A stretch of 64,000 bases of DNA from assembly GCA_017794825.1 (NCBI GenBank), contig CP051237.1, positions 1,922,001 to 1,986,000 on the forward strand, written 5' to 3'. The stretch comes from Pararhizobium sp. (lineage in GTDB: Bacteria > Pseudomonadota > Alphaproteobacteria > Rhizobiales > Rhizobiaceae). Below are positions 29,376-38,497 of this stretch, one piece after another (the first letter of the stretch is position 1; every line of letters starts with the position of its first letter). The translations under genes were made by a program, and so were the position numbers. Under the pieces are notes generated by a model. That model did not search any database and had not been told where the DNA came from. It saw only the letters and a list, made by a program, of their open reading frames with translations.

Positions 29376-30008
29376 CTAACGCCTTCCGAATTGACGTCCC
29401 GCGAGCACGATCCGCGACAGGGCGGTGTAGAGACATACGGCCGCGAAGATATAAGCCAACACCGGGAACACGCCTGGAAACAGGCAGAAAGCCGAAAGCA
29501 CGGCGATGGTTTCCGTTCCTTCTGCAAGTCCGGTGGTGAAATAGAGCGACTTGTCACCGCGACTGTTGCTGATCATGTCGTGGCGTTCGGCGAGAATCGC
29601 AAATGCGAGAAAGGTCGATCCGTTAACGTAGAAGGAAAAAATCAACACACCCCCGGCGACGGCGTTGGCGGCGGGATTGGCGACAATGAATCCGAGCGGG
29701 ATGGCGCCGTAAAAGACGAAATCAAGCACTATGTCGAGATAACCGCCGTAATCCGACGGCCTTGTCGCCCTGGCGATAGCCCCGTCGAGCCCGTCACAGA
29801 GCCGGCTTGCAAGCAGAAGAACAAGACCGGCCAGATAGAACTGGAAAGCGATGGCGCCTGCCGCCGCGAGCCCGATGACGCCACCGGCGAATGTGACGGA
29901 ATTCGCGCTGACTCCGGCCGCAGCCAGGCGTGCGCCGATGCGATCAAGCACCGGGTCGATCAGTTTTCTGACTTCGCCGTCGAGCATCAGCCTCTCTTCC
30001 GTTCGCAT
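29376..30008 (-). CDS. CDP-alcohol phosphatidyltransferase family membrane protein
   Basis: Integral membrane enzyme of 210 residues with about six hydrophobic helices. The signature motif of CDP-alcohol phosphotransferases is present as D-G-x2-A-R-x7-G-x3-D-x3-D (DGAIARATRPSDYGGYLDIVLD, split here as DGAIAR then GYLDIVLD), one residue shorter between R and G than the textbook form. Such enzymes join CDP-diacylglycerol to an alcohol (glycerol phosphate, serine, choline or inositol phosphate). The short spacing and the small size mean the alcohol cannot be assigned. It is convergent with the response regulator. Confidence 0.85.
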   Translation of the reverse strand: MRTEERLMLDGEVRKLIDPVLDRIGARLAAAGVSANSVTFAGGVIGLAAAGAIAFQFYLAGLVLLLASRLCDGLDGAIARATRPSDYGGYLDIVLDFVFYGAIPLGFIVANPAANAVAGGVLIFSFYVNGSTFLAFAILAERHDMISNSRGDKSLYFTTGLAEGTETIAVLSAFCLFPGVFPVLAYIFAAVCLYTALSRIVLAGRQFGRR

Positions 30009-30177
30009 TCGCTGTAAATCAATTCCCGCACGGTCGGAAAGCGCGTTTTGTCACAATCCTGTGTGTAGGCCAGACGTTCACAAAATCCGAAATCTCAAAA
30101 GAGTTTACCCGTCAGACGGTTCATGCTTATAGATTGGGACCGGAAAGCGTCGGATTTTGCACTCCGGCGACAGGACA

Positions 30178-30570
30178 ATGTATCGAGCGCGTACACACGA
30201 TATAGAAGTCACCGTGGAGCCTTTTTACCTGGAAGAGCAGTCGCGTCCGGACGACAGCAGGTATGTATGGGGTTATCGCATCAACATAACCAACCATTCG
30301 CGCCATCGCATTCAGTTGCGCGAACGATACTGGAAGATCACTGATCAGAACGGCCATGTCGAAGAAGTGTCGGGTCCGGGTGTGATCGGAGAACAGCCGA
30401 TACTCGATCCCGGCGACAATTACGAATATTCATCCGGCTGCCCGCTCGACACTCCGTCCGGAACAATGGTCGGGAACTATCGCATGGCGCGCGCTGACGG
30501 TCAGGAACTCATCGTCGCAATTCCGGCGTTTTCGCTGGACATTCCGGGCACGGCGAGAACAATAAATTGA
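30178..30570 (+). CDS. apaG: ApaG (CorD) domain protein
   Basis: Protein of 130 residues with the immunoglobulin-like ApaG/DUF525 fold, linked to Co2+/Mg2+ homeostasis in enterobacteria. Typical segments are [58 protein letters not shown], and [18 protein letters not shown]. The ATG at 30178 follows ACAGGAC; the frame is open to 30157 but homology starts at [11 protein letters not shown]. Its stop overlaps the TTG start of trkH (TTGA), so the two form a transcriptional and translational unit, both plausibly concerned with cations. Confidence 0.93.
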   Translation: MYRARTHDIEVTVEPFYLEEQSRPDDSRYVWGYRINITNHSRHRIQLRERYWKITDQNGHVEEVSGPGVIGEQPILDPGDNYEYSSGCPLDTPSGTMVGNYRMARADGQELIVAIPAFSLDIPGTARTIN

Positions 30571-32024
30571 ACCGCGGTCTGGATTTACGACCCATAATCC
30601 TGGTCACCGGCATTCTGGTGACCACGCTGGGCGTCGCCATGATCCTGCCAGCTGTCGTCGATCTGGCGGCAGGCAATCCCGACTGGAGGGTTTTTCTCGC
30701 TTCATCCATGCTGACCTCCCTCGTGGGGTTCAGCCTTTTCATGGCTGCGCGCGGCACGCCTCGAGGCCTGTCCACGCGGCAGGCCCTTCTGATGACCGTC
30801 GTATCGTGGATCGCCCTGGTCTCGTTCGGCGCCCTGCCGTTCATGTGGTCCGGCATTGTCGACGGCTACACGGACGCCTTTTTCGAATCGATGTCGGGTC
30901 TGACCACGACCGGTGCGACTGTCATCGTCGATCTGGACGTCGCGCCGCCGGGAATACTGTTCTGGCGCGGTCTTCTGCAATGGCTTGGCGGCCTTGGCAT
31001 CATTGTCATGGCGATCGCTGTCCTGCCGATGCTTCAGATCGGCGGTCTGCAGCTCTTCAAGGCCGAAGCCTTCGACACCGCGGGCAAAATTCTGCCGAAG
31101 GCGGCCCAGATATCAAGCTCGATCACCCTCGTCTTCATCGCCTTCACCGTCATCTGCTGCGCCTTGTTCGCGGCGGCCGGAATGCCGATCGGCGACGCAG
31201 TGATACATTCCATGACGACGGTCGCCACCGGCGGGTTTTCAACCAAGGACCTCTCGATCGGCTACTTCCAGAGCCCGGCCATAGACTGGATCACCATTGT
31301 CTTCATGATTCTCGGCTCGATCCCTTTCGTGCTCTACGTACAGACGCTGCAGGGACGGCTGAGACCGATCCTGACCGATTCGCAGGTCCATGTGTTTCTC
31401 GGCACCGTAGCGACGGCGACGATCATCGCCTGGCTCATGGCGCATTTCGGAGAGTTTCACGTCGGTCTGGACGGACTGCGATACGCGGCGTTCAATGTGG
31501 TCTCGATACTGACGGGGACAGGCTACGCCACCACGGATTACGGCATATGGGGACCTCATGCGACGTCCTTCTTCTTCGTCATAATGTTCATTGGAGGCTG
31601 CGCCGGATCGACCTCCTGCGGCATCAAGATATTCCGGTTTCAGGTGGTGTTCGAGGCGATTCGCCAGCACATCAACCAGGTCATGTATCCGCACGGCATA
31701 TTTCGTCCGAAATTCAACGGTCGCCCCATCGAGATGGCGGTCATCGCCTCGGTGATGAGTTTCCTTTTCCTCTACATCATCAGCTTCGGGGTGATCGCCG
31801 CCGCTTTGCTTTTGACCGGGCTCGACACGACCACTGCGCTTTCAGGGGCCGGATCGGCCATTTCCAATGTCGGACCCGGATTGGGCAGGATCATCGGACC
31901 ATCAGGCAACTACGCTCCGCTGAACGATACGGCAAAGTGGATTTTGTCGGCCGGGATGCTGCTTGGCAGGCTGGAACTGTTCACGATCCTGGTGTTGTTC
32001 CTGCCGCGCTTCTGGCGGAACTAG
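30567..32024 (+). CDS. trkH: TrkH family potassium uptake protein
   Basis: Membrane subunit of the Trk/Ktr potassium transporter, 485 residues with four M1-P-M2 repeats. The pore-loop segments are visible: [36 protein letters not shown], and the final [32 protein letters not shown] precedes a cytoplasmic loop, as usual. The start is a TTG overlapping the apaG stop by three bases; no better start is near. The peripheral NAD-binding subunit TrkA is not in the window, as is common since it is usually encoded elsewhere. Confidence 0.92.
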   Translation: MNRGLDLRPIILVTGILVTTLGVAMILPAVVDLAAGNPDWRVFLASSMLTSLVGFSLFMAARGTPRGLSTRQALLMTVVSWIALVSFGALPFMWSGIVDGYTDAFFESMSGLTTTGATVIVDLDVAPPGILFWRGLLQWLGGLGIIVMAIAVLPMLQIGGLQLFKAEAFDTAGKILPKAAQISSSITLVFIAFTVICCALFAAAGMPIGDAVIHSMTTVATGGFSTKDLSIGYFQSPAIDWITIVFMILGSIPFVLYVQTLQGRLRPILTDSQVHVFLGTVATATIIAWLMAHFGEFHVGLDGLRYAAFNVVSILTGTGYATTDYGIWGPHATSFFFVIMFIGGCAGSTSCGIKIFRFQVVFEAIRQHINQVMYPHGIFRPKFNGRPIEMAVIASVMSFLFLYIISFGVIAAALLLTGLDTTTALSGAGSAISNVGPGLGRIIGPSGNYAPLNDTAKWILSAGMLLGRLELFTILVLFLPRFWRN

Positions 32025-32137
32025 GCGTTAGCCGCTTATAGATCAGATGTCCCGTATCTCCAAAGGCGAGCGCCAATATCCGTCACCTGCCAAGTTGCAT
32101 TTATACCCGCCATTTTAAAAGGCGACGCGAGACGACG

Positions 32138-32542
32138 CTATTCTTCCGGCCAAGCGCTCGTATTTTCACGAATGAACCGCGCCAGATCCTCGACCGTGGC
32201 CTGCCTCCCCACAACAGCCAAGGCGATTTCCGCGGCTTCCAGCTCTCCGGCGTCAAACCAGATATCGTTCATATCGAGAAATGTGGTCATCCCTTGCCAT
32301 GCAAGTCGTTTGTTGCCGTCTATCAAAGCATGTCGAGTTGCAACTCCATCGAAAATCAAAGCGGCCAGTTGTGCGGCATCGGCTTCAGGGAGATAGTTGA
32401 GCGCATTGCGCGCACGATCGAATCCCGCTTCAAGATCGTTCATATCGGCAATCTTGAGAGTTTGTCCGATGTCTTCGAAATATTCTTCGAAATCATCCAG
32501 CAAGGCCGTCAAATCCGGCCACTCGAACGCCTGGTTCGACAT
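32138..32542 (-). CDS. doc: Doc-type Fic toxin
   Basis: Fic/Doc family protein of 134 residues, near the size of phage P1 Doc (126), which phosphorylates elongation factor Tu and stops translation. The active-site motif reads HALIDGNKRLAW at 71-82 (His71, Asp75, Lys78, Arg79), the Doc form HxxxDGNKR rather than the AMPylating Fic form HPFxxGNGR. It follows the antitoxin by 6 bases on the same strand. Intact motif and promoter suggest a working module. Confidence 0.88.
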   Translation of the reverse strand: MSNQAFEWPDLTALLDDFEEYFEDIGQTLKIADMNDLEAGFDRARNALNYLPEADAAQLAALIFDGVATRHALIDGNKRLAWQGMTTFLDMNDIWFDAGELEAAEIALAVVGRQATVEDLARFIRENTSAWPEE

Positions 32543-32548
32543 GAAAGA

Positions 32549-32764
32549 CTAGCGGCCGAGGATTTTCAGTGTTTCCGCATAGCGCTGCCGCATCTTTCGC
32601 GCTGACGCCCTAGTACGGGAATAGCCGTCGTCAGTGGTGGACACCGTCACGTTCACGATGGATCCAACATGAACGCCGAGATCGTCGAGATCGGCCTTGT
32701 GCAAGGCTATCGTTGCTCCGTTGCCAACTTTCTTGATTTCCCGTTTTATCAGTTTTTGAGCCAT
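32549..32764 (-). CDS. AbrB/MazE-type antitoxin partner of Doc
   Basis: Small basic DNA-binding protein of 71 residues with a swapped-hairpin AbrB/SpoVT fold signature (IKKVGNGATIALHKADLDDLGVHVGSIVNVTV, about 9-40) and a C-terminal tail (residues 41-71) likely to bind the toxin. It precedes doc in a two-gene operon, the normal antitoxin-first order. The ATG at 32764 follows AGAGGCG; the frame is open much further upstream (to 32992) but this start sits directly after a strong promoter. It is probably an autorepressor. Confidence 0.82.
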   Translation of the reverse strand: MAQKLIKREIKKVGNGATIALHKADLDDLGVHVGSIVNVTVSTTDDGYSRTRASARKMRQRYAETLKILGR

Positions 32765-32789
32765 GACCGCGCCTCTTTTCGCACCACTG

Positions 32790-32818
32790 TATATACGTCG
32801 GTTTATACAAACCGTCAA
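32790..32818 (-). promoter_or_regulatory. Promoter/operator of the antitoxin-doc operon
   Basis: On the minus strand: -35 TTGACG (32813-32818), 17-base spacer, -10 TATATA (32790-32795). The spacer holds the inverted repeat GGTTT/AAACC and, with the -10, TGTATA/TATACA, a likely operator for the antitoxin. It ends 25 bases before the ATG. Confidence 0.75.
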
Positions 32819-32945
32819 GATTCTCGGGCCGCGTGACGCCAAAGTGACAAATGCGGCTTGGTGTTCAGGACCCGCCTGCCTCATGGAAGCTGGTCGGTTA
32901 TTGCGCCATATCAGCCTCGCAGAGTTTCGACAGTGAAGCTTCACG

Positions 32946-35900
32946 CTACTCGGCCGGAGATTGCGCTCGCCGATGACCGAAGAGGGCGACAAAGGCGGCT
33001 CGGATATCGTAGCCGATGCCCATCAGCGCCGGCACGAGAAACAGAACGAGCAGCGTCGCCATGGCGAGACCGAAGACGATGGTGATCGCCATCGGCAACA
33101 GGAACTGCGCTTGCTGGCTCTTCTCGAACAAGAGCGGCAGCAAACCACCGATAGTGGTAAGGGACGTCAGGAGCACCGCGCGAAAGCGGTCGCGACTTGC
33201 GCCGATCGCCGCCTGATCGACCGAGTCGCCATCAGCCAGCCGCTCGTCCATGCGGGCGACGAGGATGATGGAGTCATTGACGAGAATGCCGCTTAGTCCA
33301 AGGAGCCCGGCCATGGAGACAATGGTAAGCTGATAGCCGAGGATCCAGTGGCCGAAAACGGCGCCGACGATGCCAAAGGGGATGATAAACATCACGGCGA
33401 ACGGCCGCCAGTAACTCGCGAACACCCACGCCAGAATAATATAGATTACGGAGAGCGCCACCAGCAGGCCGAGCCTGAGATCCGCGAAGGCGTTTTCCTG
33501 TTCCTCCGAACGACCGGCATATTCATAGCGCAGACCGTAATTCGAGGCGATCCGTTCGACCGCGCCGTTGTGTTCGAGTTCGGCGATGACATTATCGGTG
33601 GTGGTGATCTCGTTGTCTATGTCGCCGGTGATCGATATGCGCGTCTTGCCGTCACGCCGGGATATGTAGGCGAAACCCTGCTGCTCGCGCAGTTCGGCTA
33701 CCTCGGTCAGCGGAACGAAGACGCCGGAGGGGCTCCTCAGTTCGAAATTGCGCAGGGCGCCGGTGCCGGCGGCGCGCATGCGCTGGTAAAGCCTGACAGC
33801 CACCTCGTCGTCGCCGTCGGCAAAGCGATGGGCGATTTCTCCATCGAAGGCGTTTCGAAGCTGGCGGCCGATGCTTTCCGCGGTGAATCCAAGAGCCGCG
33901 CCACGCGGCAACATCTCGACAACCAGTTCGGGCTTGCCGAAAGGCAGGTTGTCGTCGACGCCGGATACGCCGTTGATGGATGAAAGTACGGGAATGATCT
34001 CGGCGGCTGCGGCCTTGAGGTCGGCGACGCGATCTCCCAGCAGCACCACATCTATGTCGCGTCCCGGCGGGCCGCCGCGCGACTGGAATATCGAGAAACG
34101 CGTTACGCCTGGAATATCCGGTATGGCCGCCGCCCAGGCGCGCACGATATCCGACGTGCGCACGGTGCGGTTCTCGGAAATTGTCAGTTGCACCTTGACG
34201 GACGCGCTTGTTCCGCCGAACCGGCTGGCCTTGCTAAAGAGGGTCACGATGGAAGTCGCCAGCTTTTCCTGGCCGTCCGTCATTTCCAACTCGATATCGC
34301 GAAAGGCGGATTCTATGCGGTCGATCGCCGCCATCGCGTCAGCTTCCGGAAGTCCCGCCACGAAACTGACATTGCCTCTGATGCTCTCCGCCTCCGGAGA
34401 CGGAAAGAAAACGAACTCGACGCGCTTGCCGACGGTGAAGCCGACGGCGATGACCAGGATCAGGCCTGTTGCGATCGACAGGGTGACGTAACGCCAGCGA
34501 TAGGACAGCGCTACAAGACGGTCAAAGGGACCGTCGCGAAGTTTCTGGAACCCGCGGTCGAACCAGTCGCGAAAGCGGTTCTCGCCCCGCGCCGACGTCG
34601 CCTTGCGGCGAACCAGAAGAATAACCGCCTCGACAAGGCTTGCAGCTACAAGGGCGAGAACAGCAATGAGCACTGCCGCCGCGATCGGAGGAAGGTGCGC
34701 AAGGCTGTCGCCAATCCACCGAGCGAACGGGCCGGCGCTTGCGGCCAGCGGCGACATCGCGCCGACAGCGAGGGCGGTAATGGCGAATGCGAGGAAAAAC
34801 TGACGCCAATAGGACCAACGCGGACGCGAGCGCGCCCCCAGCGAGTGCGCTAGATGGCCTGGCAGAACGAAAAAGCATTCGAGCAGGCTGGCGATGATGA
34901 CGGCGACGACGACAAGCGGCAGCACGCCCATGATCTGCCCGATCGTGTCGCGGATCAGGGTGATCGGCGCAAAGGAGGCGATTGTGGTCGTCATTGCGGC
35001 GAGCACGGGCGCAAGCATCATGCCGACGCCGCGTTCGGCGGCCAGCATCGGCGCATCGCCCATTTCGAGCCGGGTATTGGTGTGCTCGCCGACCACGATC
35101 GCGTCGTCCACGACAATTCCGAGCATCATGATGAGGCCGAACAGCGACACCATGTTGATGGTTTGCCCGGAGACATACATGAAACCGACTGTCGCCAACA
35201 TCGCGATCGGAATGCCCGCGGCCACCCACAGGGCCACGCGAGCGTCGAGGAAGATGAAGAGCACGATCACCACAAGGATGAGGCCGCCAACGCCGTTCCT
35301 GAGAAGCAGCATGATGCGTTCATAGAGCGCATCGGCCGCGGAGGAATAGACATGCAGCTCCAGGTTCTCGGGCAGCTGGAGCCGTATCTCGTCGATGTAG
35401 TCTTCAAGGATCGCCGCCGTCGCCAGCGTATCCGCCGAGGTCGCGCGCTTGACGTCGAGTTCGATCGCCACCGATCCTTCGCTGAAGCCACGGGTCTCGT
35501 CGTCGTCGAAGGACTCGTATATCGTCGCCATGTCGCGCAGGTAAACCTTCTCGCCGGACGGCAGCGCCAGAACCTCGACCGAGCCAACGGCGCGCGGTGA
35601 ATCCGCATCCGCGAGCGACCGCAACTGACGTTCGATATCTCCTTCGAGGCTTCCGGACGGAAGATCGTTGCTGTTGGCTGCAACTGCGTTGGCGACGTCC
35701 TCGATGGTCAAGCCAAGTCGGCGCAGATCCTTGTTTCCGATATCGACCCGGATCTCGCGTTCTCGCAGGGCGTTGAACTCGATCTTGTCGATGCCCCGGT
35801 CAATGAGGTCGTCCCTCATGCGTTTCGCCCAATCCCGCTTGATGCGTTCGGGCGCCGAACCGCTGAGTGAAACATAGGCGACGCGGTCGAAGAAGTTCTG

Positions 35901-36332
35901 GCGGGAAACGGTCGGCTGTTCAGCGTCCGCAGGCAAGGTGGTGATCGCCTTTACCGCCGCCTCGACCTCGGACAGGGCCTTCTGCATGTCGGTTCCGTCC
36001 TCGAATTCGAGATTGACGGAGCCGGAGCCCTCCCGCGCCGTCGAATCCATGCGATCGACGCCGTCGATGAACCGGACTTCGGGCTCTATGCGCGCGAGCA
36101 CGTTGGTTTCGACATCCTCCGCGCTCGCCCCCGACCAGACCACCGTAATGTCGATATTGGGCCGGTCGACGCTCGGAAAAAACTGCGTGTTGATCTTGAA
36201 GACGGAAAACAGACCTGCGAGCAGCATCAGCGCCATCAGGAGATTGGCGGCGTTCGGATGCCGGATGAAGAGGCGCACGAGGCCGTTCAATCCGCCTCCG
36301 CCATCTCCATCCTGGCGGTCAAATCCGCTCAT
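32946..36332 (-). CDS. RND efflux transporter, inner-membrane pump subunit
   Basis: AcrB-like proton-driven efflux pump of 1128 residues. TM1 follows RLFIRHPNAANLLMALMLLAG, the porter domain contains the usual FFPSVDRPNIDITVVWSGAS start, and the TM4 proton-relay motif is GIVVDDAIVVGEHTNTR with the Asp pair. The second half has WVFASYWRPFAVMFIIPFGIVG and LLGLSGILVNDSIILV. It is about 80 residues longer than AcrB because extra hydrophobic segments sit in the central region between TM6 and TM7. It overlaps its adaptor gene by four bases (ATGA). No outer-membrane channel gene is adjacent. Substrates are unknown. Confidence 0.92.
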   Translation of the reverse strand: MSGFDRQDGDGGGGLNGLVRLFIRHPNAANLLMALMLLAGLFSVFKINTQFFPSVDRPNIDITVVWSGASAEDVETNVLARIEPEVRFIDGVDRMDSTAREGSGSVNLEFEDGTDMQKALSEVEAAVKAITTLPADAEQPTVSRQNFFDRVAYVSLSGSAPERIKRDWAKRMRDDLIDRGIDKIEFNALREREIRVDIGNKDLRRLGLTIEDVANAVAANSNDLPSGSLEGDIERQLRSLADADSPRAVGSVEVLALPSGEKVYLRDMATIYESFDDDETRGFSEGSVAIELDVKRATSADTLATAAILEDYIDEIRLQLPENLELHVYSSAADALYERIMLLLRNGVGGLILVVIVLFIFLDARVALWVAAGIPIAMLATVGFMYVSGQTINMVSLFGLIMMLGIVVDDAIVVGEHTNTRLEMGDAPMLAAERGVGMMLAPVLAAMTTTIASFAPITLIRDTIGQIMGVLPLVVVAVIIASLLECFFVLPGHLAHSLGARSRPRWSYWRQFFLAFAITALAVGAMSPLAASAGPFARWIGDSLAHLPPIAAAVLIAVLALVAASLVEAVILLVRRKATSARGENRFRDWFDRGFQKLRDGPFDRLVALSYRWRYVTLSIATGLILVIAVGFTVGKRVEFVFFPSPEAESIRGNVSFVAGLPEADAMAAIDRIESAFRDIELEMTDGQEKLATSIVTLFSKASRFGGTSASVKVQLTISENRTVRTSDIVRAWAAAIPDIPGVTRFSIFQSRGGPPGRDIDVVLLGDRVADLKAAAAEIIPVLSSINGVSGVDDNLPFGKPELVVEMLPRGAALGFTAESIGRQLRNAFDGEIAHRFADGDDEVAVRLYQRMRAAGTGALRNFELRSPSGVFVPLTEVAELREQQGFAYISRRDGKTRISITGDIDNEITTTDNVIAELEHNGAVERIASNYGLRYEYAGRSEEQENAFADLRLGLLVALSVIYIILAWVFASYWRPFAVMFIIPFGIVGAVFGHWILGYQLTIVSMAGLLGLSGILVNDSIILVARMDERLADGDSVDQAAIGASRDRFRAVLLTSLTTIGGLLPLLFEKSQQAQFLLPMAITIVFGLAMATLLVLFLVPALMGIGYDIRAAFVALFGHRRAQSPAE

Positions 36333-37696
36333 TGTGACGGTTCCGCGCCATTGGCGTCGGCGCGTTCACCGGGCAACCGCACCCGGACGCCTTCGTCGGC
36401 CTGGGTCAGATGAGTGACGAGCACGGCGTCGCCCACCTCGACGCCGTCTTGAAGGATCACGTCGTCTCCGTCATAGGCGGCGACATCGACGCTGCGTTCG
36501 GAAAGACGGCCATCGCGGACGACGAAGACGGAAACCCCGTCATAGAGGGCCGTTTCCGGGATCCGGAAGGAACCGTTGTAGATCCGGTCCGGAACGCTGA
36601 TCTCGACAAAGGCGCCCGGTCTCATGCGGACGATGTCGCCGGCAGGATCGAGTCGGGCGACAACTTCCACGCCGCCGCGCGCCGAGGCGATCTCTGCGGC
36701 AATACGGTCGATCGTTCCGGAATATTGGAGGTCGTTTTCACCGACCGACCAACGCACTTCGATCCGGCGGCCGATCAGCGGCTCTCGATCGGCGACGATC
36801 CGACCATACTGCGCATCGGTGAGGGTAAACCGGACTTCGAGATTCTCGTCGTCATAAATGGTGGCGACAACATCGGAAACGCTGACATTGCGGCCGGCTT
36901 CAGCATTGGCGGAGCTGACCACGCCGCGAAACGGCGCCGCCAGTCGGACGTTTTCAAGGTTGCGCACCGCTTCGTCGACGCGCCATTGCAGACTGTCCAC
37001 ATTGGCGAGCTGCTGGACGCGTTGCGCCTCCAGGATAACCAGATTGTTGCGCCGCTGGCTTGTCGCCTGTTCACGCTGGGAGACGACGAGCCTGCGCTCC
37101 TCGACCTGCTTTTGCGTCATCGTCTCGTTCCTGACGAGAGATTCGGCGCGGTCCAGATCGCTGCGGGCAAGTCCAAGCTGGATTTCCGCTTCCTCGAGTT
37201 GTTCGCGTTCGGCCGGGATGTTCGCTTCAGTTTCGGTCAGCGCCGCTTTCGCCTTGGCGAGATTGGCGCGCGCTTCGGCCAGTGCGCCGTTGTAACTGAA
37301 GGAATCGATCTCGATCAGCACATCGTCCTGATCGACATGGAACCCGGCGCGCAGCCGCGGATTGACCGTCACGATCTCCCCGCCGACAAGCGGCCGAAGC
37401 TCGACGGACCTCGACGCCTGGACTTCCCCATAGAGATGCAGAACAGGCCGGTTGTCAGCGGCGACGGCCGTTACCGTCTCAACGGCGTAGACCGGCGGAC
37501 GCGGGGTGCGAAGCACCGGTTCCGGCCGCGAACCGATGATGCGGTTCATCATCATGAACGAGCCGGCGAGCACCGCAATCATCAGCACGATCTGGACGAC
37601 GACGCGCAGGCCACTGCGACGCGTCGGCGCTGCAGGATCTGATGGATCCTCTATGGTTGGCGACTTCTCCGCCGTCTCTTCCAGCGATTTCAGCAT
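36329..37696 (-). CDS. RND efflux periplasmic adaptor (HlyD/MFP family)
   Basis: Membrane fusion protein of 455 residues linking the RND pump to an outer-membrane channel. An N-terminal membrane anchor (VVVQIVLMIAVLAGSFMMMN, about 32-51) is followed by a lipoyl/barrel-sandwich domain (LYGEVQASRSVELRPLVGGEI), a long alpha-helical hairpin rich in Glu/Ala/Arg (about 140-240), the returning lipoyl half (RLAAPFRGVVSSANAEAGRNVSVSD), a beta-barrel and a membrane-proximal domain. The anchor is a helix rather than a lipobox. It is the first gene of the two-gene operon; the 256-base gap 37697-37952 ahead has no gene and should hold divergent promoters. Confidence 0.9.
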   Translation of the reverse strand: MLKSLEETAEKSPTIEDPSDPAAPTRRSGLRVVVQIVLMIAVLAGSFMMMNRIIGSRPEPVLRTPRPPVYAVETVTAVAADNRPVLHLYGEVQASRSVELRPLVGGEIVTVNPRLRAGFHVDQDDVLIEIDSFSYNGALAEARANLAKAKAALTETEANIPAEREQLEEAEIQLGLARSDLDRAESLVRNETMTQKQVEERRLVVSQREQATSQRRNNLVILEAQRVQQLANVDSLQWRVDEAVRNLENVRLAAPFRGVVSSANAEAGRNVSVSDVVATIYDDENLEVRFTLTDAQYGRIVADREPLIGRRIEVRWSVGENDLQYSGTIDRIAAEIASARGGVEVVARLDPAGDIVRMRPGAFVEISVPDRIYNGSFRIPETALYDGVSVFVVRDGRLSERSVDVAAYDGDDVILQDGVEVGDAVLVTHLTQADEGVRVRLPGERADANGAEPSQ

Positions 37697-37952
37697 TGGC
37701 TCGTTGTCTGGCTACGTGCTTATTTTGGGGCCGCACGGGCGGACATTTTCCACGGCCCGACAGTATTGCACTCGTAAAAGGACTTCAAAATCAAAATTGT
37801 ATCATTCTGTAACGCAACCACCCGATTAGTCGGGCGGACCGCTGAAGGCTCCGTGTTTCACAAAGCGGTGAGATCCGCGTTACCGCATGATCCAAACCGG
37901 CATCGTGTTCCGTAAGACCCGGCATACGTCAACCATACCACAGGAGATTAAC

Positions 37953-38438
37953 ATGCTGAATCTGCGTAACACCATCATCGCCGCGACCGCAATCGTCCCG
38001 CTGGCCTTTACGACCATCGCCGCCAAAGCCGCGGACATTGTCGACACGGCTGTCGGCGCCGGTCAGTTCAACACACTTGTCGCCGCCGTCGAGGCAGCAG
38101 GCCTCGTCGACACCCTGAAGGGCGAAGGTCCTTTCACCGTGTTCGCCCCGACCGACGACGCCTTCGCCAAGCTGCCGGCTGGCACGGTCGATGACCTGCT
38201 GAAACCGGAGAACAAGGACAAGCTCGTCGCGATCCTGACCTACCACGTCATTCCGGGCAAGGTCATGTCCAGCGATATCGCCGGCAAGGCGATGGAAGTC
38301 GATACGGTGCAGGGCTCGAAGCTCTCCATCGATGCGACCGATGGGGTGAAGGTGGACGAAGCGATGGTCGTCACCGCCGACGTGGAAGCCGACAATGGCG
38401 TCATCCATGTCATCGACGCCGTCGTTCTGCCTGAATAA
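37953..38438 (+). CDS. Secreted fasciclin (FAS1) domain protein
   Basis: Protein of 161 residues with a signal peptide ([26 protein letters not shown], cleavage probably before ADIVD) and one FAS1 domain. The conserved H1 and H2 regions are [23 protein letters not shown] and [12 protein letters not shown], with the YH motif in [14 protein letters not shown]1 proteins mediate adhesion or carbohydrate contact; secreted single-domain forms are common in rhizobia. The ATG at 37953 follows CAGGAGATTAAC. It is a free-standing gene ended by a strong hairpin. Codon use is strongly biased, suggesting high expression. Confidence 0.92.
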   Translation: MLNLRNTIIAATAIVPLAFTTIAAKAADIVDTAVGAGQFNTLVAAVEAAGLVDTLKGEGPFTVFAPTDDAFAKLPAGTVDDLLKPENKDKLVAILTYHVIPGKVMSSDIAGKAMEVDTVQGSKLSIDATDGVKVDEAMVVTADVEADNGVIHVIDAVVLPE

Positions 38439-38448
38439 CGCCAATGCG

Positions 38449-38478
38449 CGTCGGGGCTGATCCATATCAGCCCCGACG
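38449..38478 (+). terminator. Hairpin terminator after the fasciclin gene
   Basis: Perfect 12-bp stem CGTCGGGGCTGA/TCAGCCCCGACG with a 6-base loop, 10 bases after the fasciclin stop, followed by TAACCTTTCTT, an imperfect U-tract. It also separates the convergent DUF3095 gene. Confidence 0.7.
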
Positions 38479-38497
38479 TAACCTTTCTTGCTGAAGG

